Shown here piece by piece: positions 51,912 through 60,467 of a DNA stretch of 64,000 bases. Within the stretch, counting starts at the first letter, position 1. The number at the start of each line of letters is the position of its first letter. The stretch comes from Candidatus Gastranaerophilales bacterium (GTDB lineage Bacteria; Cyanobacteriota; Vampirovibrionia; Gastranaerophilales; Gastranaerophilaceae). The translations under genes were made by a program, and so were the position numbers. Location: contig JAFYOU010000034.1 of NCBI GenBank assembly GCA_017560095.1, positions 1-64,000 on the forward strand, written 5' to 3'. The notes beneath the pieces are model-generated. The model did not search any database. It was given only the letters and a program-made list of their open reading frames with translations, and had not been told where the DNA came from.

Positions 51912-52943
51912 ATGAAAAAAATATTATTATTAACTTTATGTGCAATTCTGCTAAGTGGAAGTGCAATGTGTGCAAGTTCAAAATTAGATATTTTGACATT
52001 GTTTTCAACAAAATCATACTCAGCAAATAAAGCTTGGGTAGGCACATTTCAACTTGTTTGGAATGACATGAAAAATAATATTATTAAACATGATATAAAG
52101 TTTGTTAATGAAAAACCTACGCGTGAGCTTATTGGGTTAAATAATGAAGAGTTTAATTCTTCAATGTTAAATGATTCAAGCTATTATACAAGTTATGGTA
52201 AAACTGCGCCAAGTGAAAAAATAAAGATTGAAAAAGGAATTTTTGAAAAATTTGCTGAAAAATCCGATATTCTGGATTCTATGGATTGGTCTGAAGGAGA
52301 TGGAAAATATTATGCATACGCAATGTTAAAAAAGGAATTTGAGTTTTTTGAAGAATTTGATAAATTAGAAAACGCAAATTTTAATAACAAAGGTAAATTT
52401 GAATATTTTGGTATAAAAGAAAATTCTAAAGAAATTTTAGATGAAAATGTAAAAGTTTTATTTTATAACGGAAAAAATGATTATGCAGTTCAGCTTTTAA
52501 CTACAAAAGGTGATGTTATTTATTTATATAGAACAAATTCTAATGCATCATTTGATAAAATGTATGAAAAAATGTTAGTTAAAGCTGAAAAATACAAAGA
52601 TGATAGAGAGTTTTCTTCAGCAGATACTTTAAAAGTCCCAAATTTAAAAATAAATGAAATAAGAAAATATCCAAGTTTAACAAATAAGCAAATTGAAGGA
52701 ACGGATTTGTATTTTTCAGATGCTCTTGAAACATTGCAATTAGAATTAAATAATAAGGGCGGAAAAGTTAAATCGGAAGCGATGATTATGACAAAAATGT
52801 GTGCTTTGCCTGAATATACAAAAAAAATAACTTCAAGACATTTTAATTTTGATAAGACTTTTGCTATGTTTTTAGTTGATGCAAAAAAAGAAAGCCCATA
52901 TTTGGCATTAAAAATCAAGGATTTAACTAATTTTCAAAAATAA
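51912..52943 (+). CDS. Secreted serpin-like protein (divergent)
   Basis: 343 residues. A signal peptide (MKKILLLTLCAILLSGSAMCA) is followed by a domain that recalls serpins: residues about 240-250 read LKVPNLKINEI, like the serpin sheet strand, then LQLELNNKGGKVKSEA in the place of the hinge of the reactive loop, and HFNFDKTFAMFLVDAKK followed by YLALKIKDL matching the FxxDxPFxFxIxD and final strand. The reactive-loop hinge is not the canonical EEGTEAAAAT, so inhibitory activity is doubtful. A GGAG site precedes the ATG. It may bind or inhibit an extracytoplasmic protease, or be only structurally related. Confidence 0.6.
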   Translation: MKKILLLTLCAILLSGSAMCASSKLDILTLFSTKSYSANKAWVGTFQLVWNDMKNNIIKHDIKFVNEKPTRELIGLNNEEFNSSMLNDSSYYTSYGKTAPSEKIKIEKGIFEKFAEKSDILDSMDWSEGDGKYYAYAMLKKEFEFFEEFDKLENANFNNKGKFEYFGIKENSKEILDENVKVLFYNGKNDYAVQLLTTKGDVIYLYRTNSNASFDKMYEKMLVKAEKYKDDREFSSADTLKVPNLKINEIRKYPSLTNKQIEGTDLYFSDALETLQLELNNKGGKVKSEAMIMTKMCALPEYTKKITSRHFNFDKTFAMFLVDAKKESPYLALKIKDLTNFQK

Positions 52944-52960
52944 TGTTATAAAATTTTTTT

Positions 52961-53077
52961 GGCGGGAATTATAATAGTACCACGCAGACTGTTCGTGGAG
53001 ATAAATGCCCGCGACTGCTGTCGTGTGATGATTAATTGTTTAATCTTTGATTAAAAGCTCCTTTAAGGGAGCTTTTT
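52961..53077 (+). ncRNA. Candidate structured small RNA, first copy of GGCGGG motif
   Basis: About 117 nt in a gap between genes. TATAAA (52947-52952) ends 8 nt before GGCGGG. GCGGG (52962-52966) pairs with CCCGC (53008-53012), enclosing hairpin CCACG/CGTGG (52980-52984, 52994-52998). It ends at a rho-independent terminator. The first part matches a second element at 63960. No match to a known riboswitch was recognised by eye. Confidence 0.6.
53053..53077 (+). terminator. Rho-independent terminator after the candidate RNA
   Basis: AAAAGCTCC (53053-53061) pairs with GGAGCTTTT (53068-53076), loop TTTAAG, followed by T-run to 53077. Confidence 0.85.
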
Positions 53078-53205
53078 AAATACCCGAGTGAAGCGAAGCG
53101 TAGTCCGATGGACTAGCTGTGTAATTTATATGCAAATAATTATCCCTTGCAAAAAATATATTTTTGATGTTAAATAAAATAAGTTGAAAATCAAATAGCA
53201 TAGTT

Positions 53206-53281
53206 GCGGAAGTAACTCAATTGGTAGAGTACCTGCCTTCCAAGCAGGCTGCTGCGGGTTCGAGCCCCGTCTTCCGCTCCA
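53206..53281 (+). tRNA. tRNA-Gly(TCC)
   Basis: Cloverleaf 53206-53278. Acceptor GCGGAAG / CTTCCGC, D-arm ACTC...GAGT, anticodon stem CCTGC / GCAGG with loop CTTCCAA (anticodon TCC), T-arm GCGGG TTCGAGC CCCGT. Discriminator T, and CCA is encoded (53279-53281), unlike the other tRNAs here. Confidence 0.96.
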
Positions 53282-53283
53282 TT

Positions 53284-53308
53284 AAACCTCCCACAAATGG
53301 GAGGTTTT
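53284..53308 (+). terminator. Terminator after tRNA-Gly
   Basis: AAACCTCCC (53284-53292) pairs with GGGAGGTTT (53299-53307), loop ACAAAT, ending in a short T-run. Confidence 0.85.
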
Positions 53309-53309
53309 A

Positions 53310-53493
53310 TTTTGCATATGCTAAAAACTTTGATAGTTTTACCAATTGTAATTTTATGCACGGAAGTGCTTTTGATATTGATAAAATGCATGAAGATTCT
53401 TCTTAAGAACTGATATTGTGTAGAAATGTTCTATATCAGTTTAATAAAGATGCTGATAAGCAAAAATTTTTAGAAAAAGCTTATAAAATTTAA
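53310..53493 (+). pseudogene. Decayed coding remnant after tRNA-Gly
   Basis: Two short in-frame pieces with natural-looking coding sense: KNFDSFTNCNFMHGSAFDI ending at a stop at 53406, and QFNKDADKQKFLEKAYKI ending at 53493, in a different frame. No start codon or ribosome site. The remainder up to 53652 contains nothing recognisable. Probably debris of a lost gene; could be chance. Confidence 0.3.
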
Positions 53494-53652
53494 AGCTAGG
53501 TGGATTTTTTGCATAGAATCTGATAGGGATATACAAGATTATGATATGTATTTAAAAGTTACCTTTTTTCAACTATTTTATATGATTATCCGACTGTTTT
53601 TCAAAAGCCTCATAATGTTAGCAAAAATGCATATTTCAATTAATAAATAAAT

Positions 53653-55626
53653 CTATTCGCTTTCTTCAATATCCCAAGGCTCTAATAATTCTTCATTTAA
53701 ATTTTCTAAAAATCGAGAAGGCTTAGTTAAAATCATTTGCGTTGCATAATCATACATATCGATTGGATAGGAGATAAATAATCTGTTTTTAGCACGAGTT
53801 GTTGCAACATACATTAATCTTAATTCTTCTTCCATTTCATCGATTGAATTAAATGAATATGCGCTTGGGAATCTTCCATCTACTGCTCCGATTATAAATA
53901 CGCTATTCCATTCCAGGCCTTTGGCACTATGTATTGTAGAAATTGTTAGACAATCATCTTTAATATTATTTTTATACATTCCTTCAACTGAGGCTTCTGG
54001 TGGTTCAAGTGCTAAATCGGATAAAAAATTATCAAGTTTTTTATATTGAGTTGAAAGATATTGAAAATGTTCAAGATCTTTTTCGCGCTTTTGCCAATCG
54101 TCGTATTTATCTTTTAAAATTGGCTTATAATATTTAATTATTTCATCAACCAAATCTTGAAGTGACCAGTCGGAATTATCATTATTTATTAGTAATTTAA
54201 ATAATGGGGCAAGGGATGTTGAATATTTGCTTGGTAAAAGCTTTTGATTGTAGTTTTTTTGTTGCATAAAAGGAATAATTTGGGTTGTTGCCTTGGCTCC
54301 AATTCCTTTTAAAAGAAGTAAAATTCGATTTAAGCTAATTGTGTCATCTGGATTTAAAATAATTCTTAAATGAGCAATTATATCTTTAATGTGTGCTGCT
54401 TCCATAAATTTTGGCCCACCAAATTTTTGAAATGGAATATTATATTTTGCTAATTCAATTTCAAGGTTGTAGCTCATTCGAGCATTTCTTGCAAGAACGC
54501 AAATATCCCCTAATTCAATATCTTCATCTAAAAGCTCAAGCACTTGCTGACAAATAAACTCTGCTTCCATTTGAGAATTAATTGCTCTAATTAAAGCAGG
54601 TTTAATTGGATTTTGAATTTCGCTAAATAATTCTTTTTTATAGCCTCTTGTAGCGGATGAAATTATTTTATTTGTTAAATTAAGAATATTTTGAGAGCTT
54701 CTATAATTTTGTTCTAACTTAATTATTTTTGTATCAGGAAAAATTAAAGGAAAATCTAAAATATTTTTATAATTTGCACCACGAAATGCATAAATGCTTT
54801 GTGCATCATCTCCAACCGCCATAATATTATTATGTTCACTAGCTAAAAGTTTAATAATATCGGCTTGCAAGGTATTAGTGTCTTGATATTCGTCAATCAT
54901 TATGTATTTATATTGATTTGATAGCTTTTTTCTAATGTTTTCGTGGTCTGTTAGTAAAAATTTTAAATATAAAAGTAAATCATCGTAATCTAAAATTGAG
55001 TTTTCGCGCTTATATTTAACGTATCCTTTGTGAATATCAATTATTTTATCTTCGACTTCTTTAAAGTTCCAAAATTCTTTATCAATTATTTCCTTAACAG
55101 GAACTTCTTTATTAACCGATTTTGAATAAATTTCTAATATTGTTGATTTTTTAGGAAATCTTTTTTCTTTTTTAGGAAATAATGTATTTGTAATGTGCAC
55201 TATAACATCTTGAGCATCAGCACTATCCATAATGGTAAAATTGTTTTTTAATCCTAAGAGTGCGCTATATTTTCTTAAAATTAAATTTGCAAAACTATGA
55301 AAAGTTCCTCCTGCAACTTTATCGCATCTTTCATCTAAAATTAAGCTTGCTCTTGTAAGCATTTCTTTTGAAGCTTTTTTAGTGAATGTTAGAAGTAAAA
55401 TATTTTCTGGGTTTATTCCATCTTCAATTAATCTTGCGCATCGATAAGTTAAAGTTTTTGTTTTTCCAGTTCCTGCGCCTGCTATAACTAAAATGGCACC
55501 ATCTTTAGTTTTAACAGCTTCTAATTGAGCAGGATTCAGCTCTATTTCATAATTAATTTTATAACTAGAGACGGTTTCTCGCTTTTTTAAAGTAAATTTT
55601 TTTCTAACAGTGATATCTTTTTGCAT
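53653..55626 (-). CDS. UvrD/Rep-type DNA helicase lacking a C-terminal Tudor-like domain
   Basis: 657 residues. Superfamily-1A helicase: Q-motif LNPAQLEAV, Walker A AGAGTGKTKT (about 51-60), motif II IDEYQDTN, motif III GDDAQSIYAFRGA, motif IV LEQNYRSS and VI VATTRAKNRL. It ends soon after motif VI at LEPWDIEESE and lacks the C-terminal YAVGDRVxH-type domain of PcrA/UvrD; that domain occurs instead in the HerA-like gene 29605-32001. The N-terminus is extended by about 30 basic residues. The start ATG overlaps the rpe stop by 1 nt, so they are co-translated. Confidence 0.9.
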   Translation of the reverse strand: MQKDITVRKKFTLKKRETVSSYKINYEIELNPAQLEAVKTKDGAILVIAGAGTGKTKTLTYRCARLIEDGINPENILLLTFTKKASKEMLTRASLILDERCDKVAGGTFHSFANLILRKYSALLGLKNNFTIMDSADAQDVIVHITNTLFPKKEKRFPKKSTILEIYSKSVNKEVPVKEIIDKEFWNFKEVEDKIIDIHKGYVKYKRENSILDYDDLLLYLKFLLTDHENIRKKLSNQYKYIMIDEYQDTNTLQADIIKLLASEHNNIMAVGDDAQSIYAFRGANYKNILDFPLIFPDTKIIKLEQNYRSSQNILNLTNKIISSATRGYKKELFSEIQNPIKPALIRAINSQMEAEFICQQVLELLDEDIELGDICVLARNARMSYNLEIELAKYNIPFQKFGGPKFMEAAHIKDIIAHLRIILNPDDTISLNRILLLLKGIGAKATTQIIPFMQQKNYNQKLLPSKYSTSLAPLFKLLINNDNSDWSLQDLVDEIIKYYKPILKDKYDDWQKREKDLEHFQYLSTQYKKLDNFLSDLALEPPEASVEGMYKNNIKDDCLTISTIHSAKGLEWNSVFIIGAVDGRFPSAYSFNSIDEMEEELRLMYVATTRAKNRLFISYPIDMYDYATQMILTKPSRFLENLNEELLEPWDIEESE

Positions 55627-56258
55627 TATTCAATATTTTCTATCGCTTTTTTAATATCAGTTGCACTATAAATATAATTTCCAGCAACAAGAGAGTTAAC
55701 CCCTAAATTTTTGCAGATAATTGCAGTTTTATCATTAATTCCGCCATCAACTTGAACTAAAACATTAGGGTTGATTTTTTTAATTTCAGTAATTTTAGAG
55801 GCGCAATCTTCCATAAATTTTTGTCCGCCAAATCCAGGTTCAACAGTCATTACAAGAATCATATCAACAAGATTAATATATTCTTTAATTTCATCAACTG
55901 ATGTTTTTGGTTTAATTGATAAGCCTACTTTAATCCCACGAGATTTTATTTTTTCTATTGTTTCGGTTGTTTTATCTAGTGTTGCTTCATAATGAAATGT
56001 AATGAGATCAGAACCCGCATCTACAAAAGCATCAACATATTTAATTGGGTTTTCTATCATTAAATGTGTATCTAAAAATAAATTAGTTATTTTTCTAATT
56101 GATTTTACTACAGGAACACCTATTGAAATATTTGGAACAAAGTGTCCATCCATTACATCGATATGTAACCAAGGAACATATGGTTCAACACGTTTAATAT
56201 CAGCTTCTAAATTTGCAAAGTCAGCAGATAAAATTGATGGTGAAATTATAGTTTTCAT
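55626..56258 (-). CDS. rpe: Ribulose-phosphate 3-epimerase
   Basis: 210 residues. SPSILSADFANLE, HIDVMDGHFVPNISIG (metal His and Asp), HLMI, and MTVEPGFGGQKF with VDGGI near the C-terminus. It interconverts ribulose- and xylulose-5-phosphate in the cytoplasm, feeding the transketolase encoded at 2586-4333. Overlaps the helicase gene by 1 nt (TAATG). 2 nt separate it from rnc. Confidence 0.96.
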   Translation of the reverse strand: MKTIISPSILSADFANLEADIKRVEPYVPWLHIDVMDGHFVPNISIGVPVVKSIRKITNLFLDTHLMIENPIKYVDAFVDAGSDLITFHYEATLDKTTETIEKIKSRGIKVGLSIKPKTSVDEIKEYINLVDMILVMTVEPGFGGQKFMEDCASKITEIKKINPNVLVQVDGGINDKTAIICKNLGVNSLVAGNYIYSATDIKKAIENIE

Positions 56259-56260
56259 TT

Positions 56261-56989
56261 TTATTCCTCGATTAAATTTAATTTTTTTAATGCATTAAAA
56301 GCAGCTTCACTTTGTGCTTTTTTGATGCTTTTAGCAGAGCCTTTTCCGATTATTTCATTATTGAATTTAACTTCAATAAAAAACTCTTTGTTGTGCGCTT
56401 TGCCAATTTCATCTACCAAGATATATTCTGGAAGTTGATGGTTAATGCCTTGAGTATATTCTTGTAAAATTGCTTTTGGATTTAAATATTTTATTTTTTT
56501 ATTGATTGTTAAAATGTCATCAATGAAATTTTCTTCCAAGAATTCTTTAGCTTTTTTATAGCCTTTATCTTTGTAATTGATAAAAATTGCACCCAGTAGT
56601 GCTTCAAAAGCGCATGCTAAAATTGATTCTTTTTTGGCTCCGCCTTGTTTTTTTTCGTTTCGTCCTAAAATAATTAATTTTTCAAACCCCAATATTTTTG
56701 CATATTCAAAAATGTTTTTATCAGAGACAAGTTCAGCTCTTAATTTTGTCAATTCGCCTTCGTTATAATCAATAAAATGATTATATAAAAAGTCGCTAAT
56801 CGATAATTTTAAAACGGCATCACCATAAAATTCTAATTTTTCATAGGAAAATTTTTCGTCAATACCGTTTTCATTTGTGTATGAAGTATGAATAAAAGCT
56901 TGATTCAAAAGTTCAAGGTCTTTAAATTTTAGATTATATTTTTTTTGAAATTCATTTAATTGTGTTTTTCTTTCCTTAGAAATAGACAT
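56261..56989 (-). CDS. rnc: Ribonuclease III
   Basis: 242 residues. Catalytic signature EKLEFYGDAVLKL (about 50-62), second acidic cluster in CAFEALLGAIFI, and a C-terminal double-stranded RNA-binding domain (about 165-236). It processes rRNA and cleaves double-stranded RNA. The start overlaps the end of cdsA by 14 nt. Length is normal for bacterial RNase III. Confidence 0.96.
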   Translation of the reverse strand: MSISKERKTQLNEFQKKYNLKFKDLELLNQAFIHTSYTNENGIDEKFSYEKLEFYGDAVLKLSISDFLYNHFIDYNEGELTKLRAELVSDKNIFEYAKILGFEKLIILGRNEKKQGGAKKESILACAFEALLGAIFINYKDKGYKKAKEFLEENFIDDILTINKKIKYLNPKAILQEYTQGINHQLPEYILVDEIGKAHNKEFFIEVKFNNEIIGKGSAKSIKKAQSEAAFNALKKLNLIEE

Positions 56990-57896
56990 TTATAACCCTT
57001 CCAAGGTATTCGATAAATTCAATTAAAACATTTTTACCATGAGTAAAATACATAAAGTAGTAATATGCAACGGGAATTGCAAATAAATATCCATCAAACC
57101 TATCTAGCATTCCGCCATGACCTGGCAAAATATTGCTTGAATCTTTAACGCCAGCATCACGTTTGATTAATGATTCAGATAAATCACCTAATTGAGCGGA
57201 TAAGGTTATTAATAAACCACCTATAATTGATTGACAAAGTGTTAAATCAGTGTAAAAAACGCCAAAGCAAGAAATAATAATGGCTAATAAGGCACCACCC
57301 AATGCTCCTTCAATGGTTTTTTTGGGGCTAATAACTTCTGCAAGTTTGTGCTTGCCGAAATTAACTCCGAAATAATATGCGCCAATATCAGTTATTGCAA
57401 CTGCTAAAAACACAAATAGTAATAACCATAGGCCTTCAGATGGCGAAAATTGAAATGCGCCAACTCGATTTAAACCTATTTGTCTAATTAAAAGAATGTG
57501 ACATGGTAACCAAGCGGTATAAAGGGTTCCTAGCATTGTAGTTGCAACATTAACGATATATGGTTGCCTACCTTTAAATAATACAGATAAAAATGAAGCC
57601 ATAATTGCAACCGTAAGCATTGATGGAACTAAATCAAATCTATGGAAGAAGGTTAGAGTTAAAAATGCAATGTTTGCAAAAAGCATAACCGTAAAACTTG
57701 GATAAAAACCTTTATGATTCAGTATTTTAACAAATTCTTTTGAGCAAAGAATGATTATAAAACCCATCATAATATAAAGTGGAATTGAACCAAGAATTAT
57801 TGCAACTATAGCGATAATAGAAATTATTATTCCAGTTGTTACCCTTAGGAGCTTATTTTTTTTAACTGCTACTTCTTCTTCCATTTGATTAGACAA
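56976..57896 (-). CDS. cdsA: Phosphatidate cytidylyltransferase CdsA
   Basis: 306 residues, about eight membrane helices. The signature near the C-terminus, SxxKRxxxxKDxxxxxPGHGGxxDRxD, is present as SLIKRDAGVKDSSN and ILPGHGGMLDRFDG. It makes CDP-diacylglycerol from phosphatidate and CTP in the membrane. It lies 2 nt upstream of frr, the classical frr-cdsA order, and overlaps rnc by 14 nt. Confidence 0.96.
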   Translation of the reverse strand: MSNQMEEEVAVKKNKLLRVTTGIIISIIAIVAIILGSIPLYIMMGFIIILCSKEFVKILNHKGFYPSFTVMLFANIAFLTLTFFHRFDLVPSMLTVAIMASFLSVLFKGRQPYIVNVATTMLGTLYTAWLPCHILLIRQIGLNRVGAFQFSPSEGLWLLLFVFLAVAITDIGAYYFGVNFGKHKLAEVISPKKTIEGALGGALLAIIISCFGVFYTDLTLCQSIIGGLLITLSAQLGDLSESLIKRDAGVKDSSNILPGHGGMLDRFDGYLFAIPVAYYYFMYFTHGKNVLIEFIEYLGRVINVYF

Positions 57897-57898
57897 TT

Positions 57899-58459
57899 TT
57901 ATATCTCCATTACTTCTTTTTCTTTTGCCGATACAGTTTCGTCAACGATTTTTGTATATTTGTCGGTTACTTTTTGAACTTGGTCTTGACCATCTTTAAC
58001 AGCATCTTCTGGTAAGTTTTCAGCTTTTTCAAGTTTTTTAACAGCATCTGTTGCATCTCTTCTAACGTTTCTGATTGCAACTTTAGCATCTTCGCCCATT
58101 GCTTTAACTTCTTTAGCTAATTCTTTACGTCTATCTTGAGTTAAAGGTGGGAATGAAAGACGAATTACCATGCCATCTGAGTTTGGAGTAATTCCAATTT
58201 CAGCTTTAACTATAGCTTTTTCAATATCTTTAATAATTGTTTTATCAAATGGAGTAATAACCAAGGTTGTTCCTTCTGCAACAGATACTTGCGCTAATTG
58301 GCGAAGTCCAGTTGGAGCTCCATAATAATCAACAACAACTTTATCTAAAATTAATGGATTTGCGCGACCAGTTCTTACTGTTGCAAGGTCTTTATGTAAT
58401 TGGTTAATACATTTTTCCATTTTTTCTTCTGCTTGCTTTTTGATTTCTTCAACTGACAT
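57899..58459 (-). CDS. frr: Ribosome recycling factor
   Basis: 186 residues. Two-domain three-helix bundle and hinge domain: HKDLATVRTGRANPLILD, VVDYYGAPTGLRQLA, and the C-terminal RNVRRDA. With EF-G it splits post-termination ribosomes. Order pyrH-frr-cdsA is conserved across many bacteria. Gap of 21 nt to pyrH. Confidence 0.98.
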   Translation of the reverse strand: MSVEEIKKQAEEKMEKCINQLHKDLATVRTGRANPLILDKVVVDYYGAPTGLRQLAQVSVAEGTTLVITPFDKTIIKDIEKAIVKAEIGITPNSDGMVIRLSFPPLTQDRRKELAKEVKAMGEDAKVAIRNVRRDATDAVKKLEKAENLPEDAVKDGQDQVQKVTDKYTKIVDETVSAKEKEVMEI

Positions 58460-58480
58460 ATTTATTTCTCCTAAAATTAT

Positions 58481-59200
58481 TTATTCTACAATTGTTCCGA
58501 CTTTTTCGTTGTTTAAAATTTTAACTAGACTATTTTCTAAATTAAAATCAAAAACAGTTATTGGAATTGAATTTTGTTTACATAAAGCGCAAGATGTTAA
58601 ATCCATTACTTTAAGCCCATTTACAATAATATCGTCATAAGTTATTTTATCATATTTTTTAGCGTTTGGGTTAGTTTTAGGATCATCTGAATATACTCCA
58701 TCTACACCATTTTTTGCCATAAGCATAGCTTGTGCTCCAATTTCTGAAGCTCTTAATGCTGCTGCTGTATCTGTTGTAAAAAATGGGTTTCCGGTTCCTG
58801 CTGCAAAAATAACGACTCTCCCTTTTTCTAAGTGGCGAATTGCTCTAAATCTAATATAAGGTTCTGCTATTTTTTCTATATCAATTGCAGATTGAACCCT
58901 GCAGTCAACACCAATTTTTCTTAGTTCTGATTGTATGGCTATAGCATTCATAACGGTAGCCAACATTCCAACATAATCGCCTGAAGCTTGATCCATTCCA
59001 AGTTTTGAAGAATTTTGCATTCCTCTGAAAATATTTCCACCACCAACAACAACTGCAATTTGCACTCCCATATCATATGCTTTTTTGATTTCTTGGCAAA
59101 TATTATGAACGGGTTCTGGGTCTATTCCAAATTGTTGATTGCCCAAAAGAGCTTCTCCTGAAATCTTTAGAAGAATCTTTTTATATTTTAATTCAGCCAT
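58481..59200 (-). CDS. pyrH: Uridylate kinase
   Basis: 239 residues. LKISGEALLG (about 9-18), VVGGGNIFRG, the DYVGMLATVMNA and GTGNPFFTTDTAAALRA motifs. It phosphorylates UMP to UDP in the cytoplasm. It heads the operon pyrH-frr-cdsA-rnc-rpe-helicase. AGGTG lies upstream of the ATG. Confidence 0.97.
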   Translation of the reverse strand: MAELKYKKILLKISGEALLGNQQFGIDPEPVHNICQEIKKAYDMGVQIAVVVGGGNIFRGMQNSSKLGMDQASGDYVGMLATVMNAIAIQSELRKIGVDCRVQSAIDIEKIAEPYIRFRAIRHLEKGRVVIFAAGTGNPFFTTDTAAALRASEIGAQAMLMAKNGVDGVYSDDPKTNPNAKKYDKITYDDIIVNGLKVMDLTSCALCKQNSIPITVFDFNLENSLVKILNNEKVGTIVE

Positions 59201-59275
59201 TTAAACACCTATATCTATAAATCTAATCTGTTTTAATTATACACAAGAAATAGTGATTGTGTAATAATAAAAATC

Positions 59276-60460
59276 ATGTTAGATGAAAATTTTATTAAAA
59301 ATATAACTTCGAAAGATATTAAGCTATCACATTCTATAATTGAAAATATAATAAAAACGTGTAATGTTGAGGCTTTTAAGCTTTTGTGCGAGAAATCGGA
59401 TTTCATTTTTCCTTTTTTAAAAGAAAGAATTTCATCTGATTTTGTAAAGTTAGTTAAAGAAGAGAACTTAAGCACTATTTTTGAATTTTCAAAAATATAT
59501 TGTGCTGATTTTGAAGATATAATTGTTGATTCTTGGGTTAAGTTTGCATCTGAAGACTTAACGGACAAGATTTTAGATTTATTTGAAGTAGGAACAATTG
59601 AGCAAAAAGCATACTGTGCAAAATATTTTTCTAGGATTTGCGATTCGTTAGCTATTGAATATTTAAATGAATATGCGCTAAGTGATTTTGAACCATTAAA
59701 AACAAACTGTGCTCTTGCATTAAGTGCTTTTGGTGACAAGGTAGTTTTAAATAAGATGAAAGAAATTATTTTAAAATCAGAAGATGATTTTGAAAAATTA
59801 AATGCTTTTAATTTTATAACTGCCTATGGCGGAGAAGAACAAATAAAATTTGCATTAGAATATGTTTTTTTAAGTCCTTTTGCAATTAATATTTTAACCA
59901 ATATTTTAGATTTTAATGACATAAATTATTTAAAAAATATTTTAGATAATAAAACAATGATTCAAATTTTTCAGTTGATTATTGAGGAATACCCAGAAGA
60001 TTTGTCATTAGATAGTTGTTATTATTGGAACTTAATAGAATTTATTAAATTAATTCATAGTTTTAATTGCGCTTATTCAGGTAATGTTTTAATTTTAGCT
60101 CGTGAAAAATTTAAAGAATATAGCGAAAACGATATTTATACATTTGATTTTGATAAAAATGTCAAAGCCGAAGTGAAGAATATTTTTAAGTTCTTGAATT
60201 CGCTAGATTTGGAATTTAATATAAAAAACTTTGAAGATAATTTTGAATTAGATGTAATTTTAGAAGTAATCGAAGAGCTTAAATTGGCTGAAAAAGCTGA
60301 AGAAGTAGCCTTCTTGTTTGATAAAGTTGACATTGAAAAACAAGCACATATTGCAAGAATTTTAAAAGAGTTTAATCGTGTTGATTTGATTAATTTTAAA
60401 ATTGTTGAAAGTATTCAAAATGAAAATATTAAAGCTTTAATTAAGAGTTACGCAGAGTGA
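59276..60460 (+). CDS. HEAT-like repeat protein
   Basis: 394 residues, all-helical with repeated helix pairs: for example KAYCAKYFSRICDSLAIEYL, KTNCALALSAFGDKVVLNKM and KLNAFNFITAYGGEEQIKFA, the spacing of HEAT or PBS-lyase-like repeats. No catalytic motif. Acidic overall. Such proteins scaffold complexes; function here is unknown. It ends 7 nt from the convergent dnaA gene. An AATAAT lies 7 nt before the ATG, so the start may be leaderless. Confidence 0.75.
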   Translation: MLDENFIKNITSKDIKLSHSIIENIIKTCNVEAFKLLCEKSDFIFPFLKERISSDFVKLVKEENLSTIFEFSKIYCADFEDIIVDSWVKFASEDLTDKILDLFEVGTIEQKAYCAKYFSRICDSLAIEYLNEYALSDFEPLKTNCALALSAFGDKVVLNKMKEIILKSEDDFEKLNAFNFITAYGGEEQIKFALEYVFLSPFAINILTNILDFNDINYLKNILDNKTMIQIFQLIIEEYPEDLSLDSCYYWNLIEFIKLIHSFNCAYSGNVLILAREKFKEYSENDIYTFDFDKNVKAEVKNIFKFLNSLDLEFNIKNFEDNFELDVILEVIEELKLAEKAEEVAFLFDKVDIEKQAHIARILKEFNRVDLINFKIVESIQNENIKALIKSYAE

Positions 60461-60467
60461 GTGGAAT

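Noticed and set aside
52961-53012. Known twister, preQ1-I or pistol RNA
   Set aside because: Some shared features (ATAAA after a hairpin, CCCGC helix), but the conserved core positions of those families do not line up.
59233-59739. Minus-strand frame opposite the HEAT-like gene
   Set aside because: No ribosome site; Ser/Lys/Phe-rich composition is typical of an antisense shadow of an AT-rich gene.
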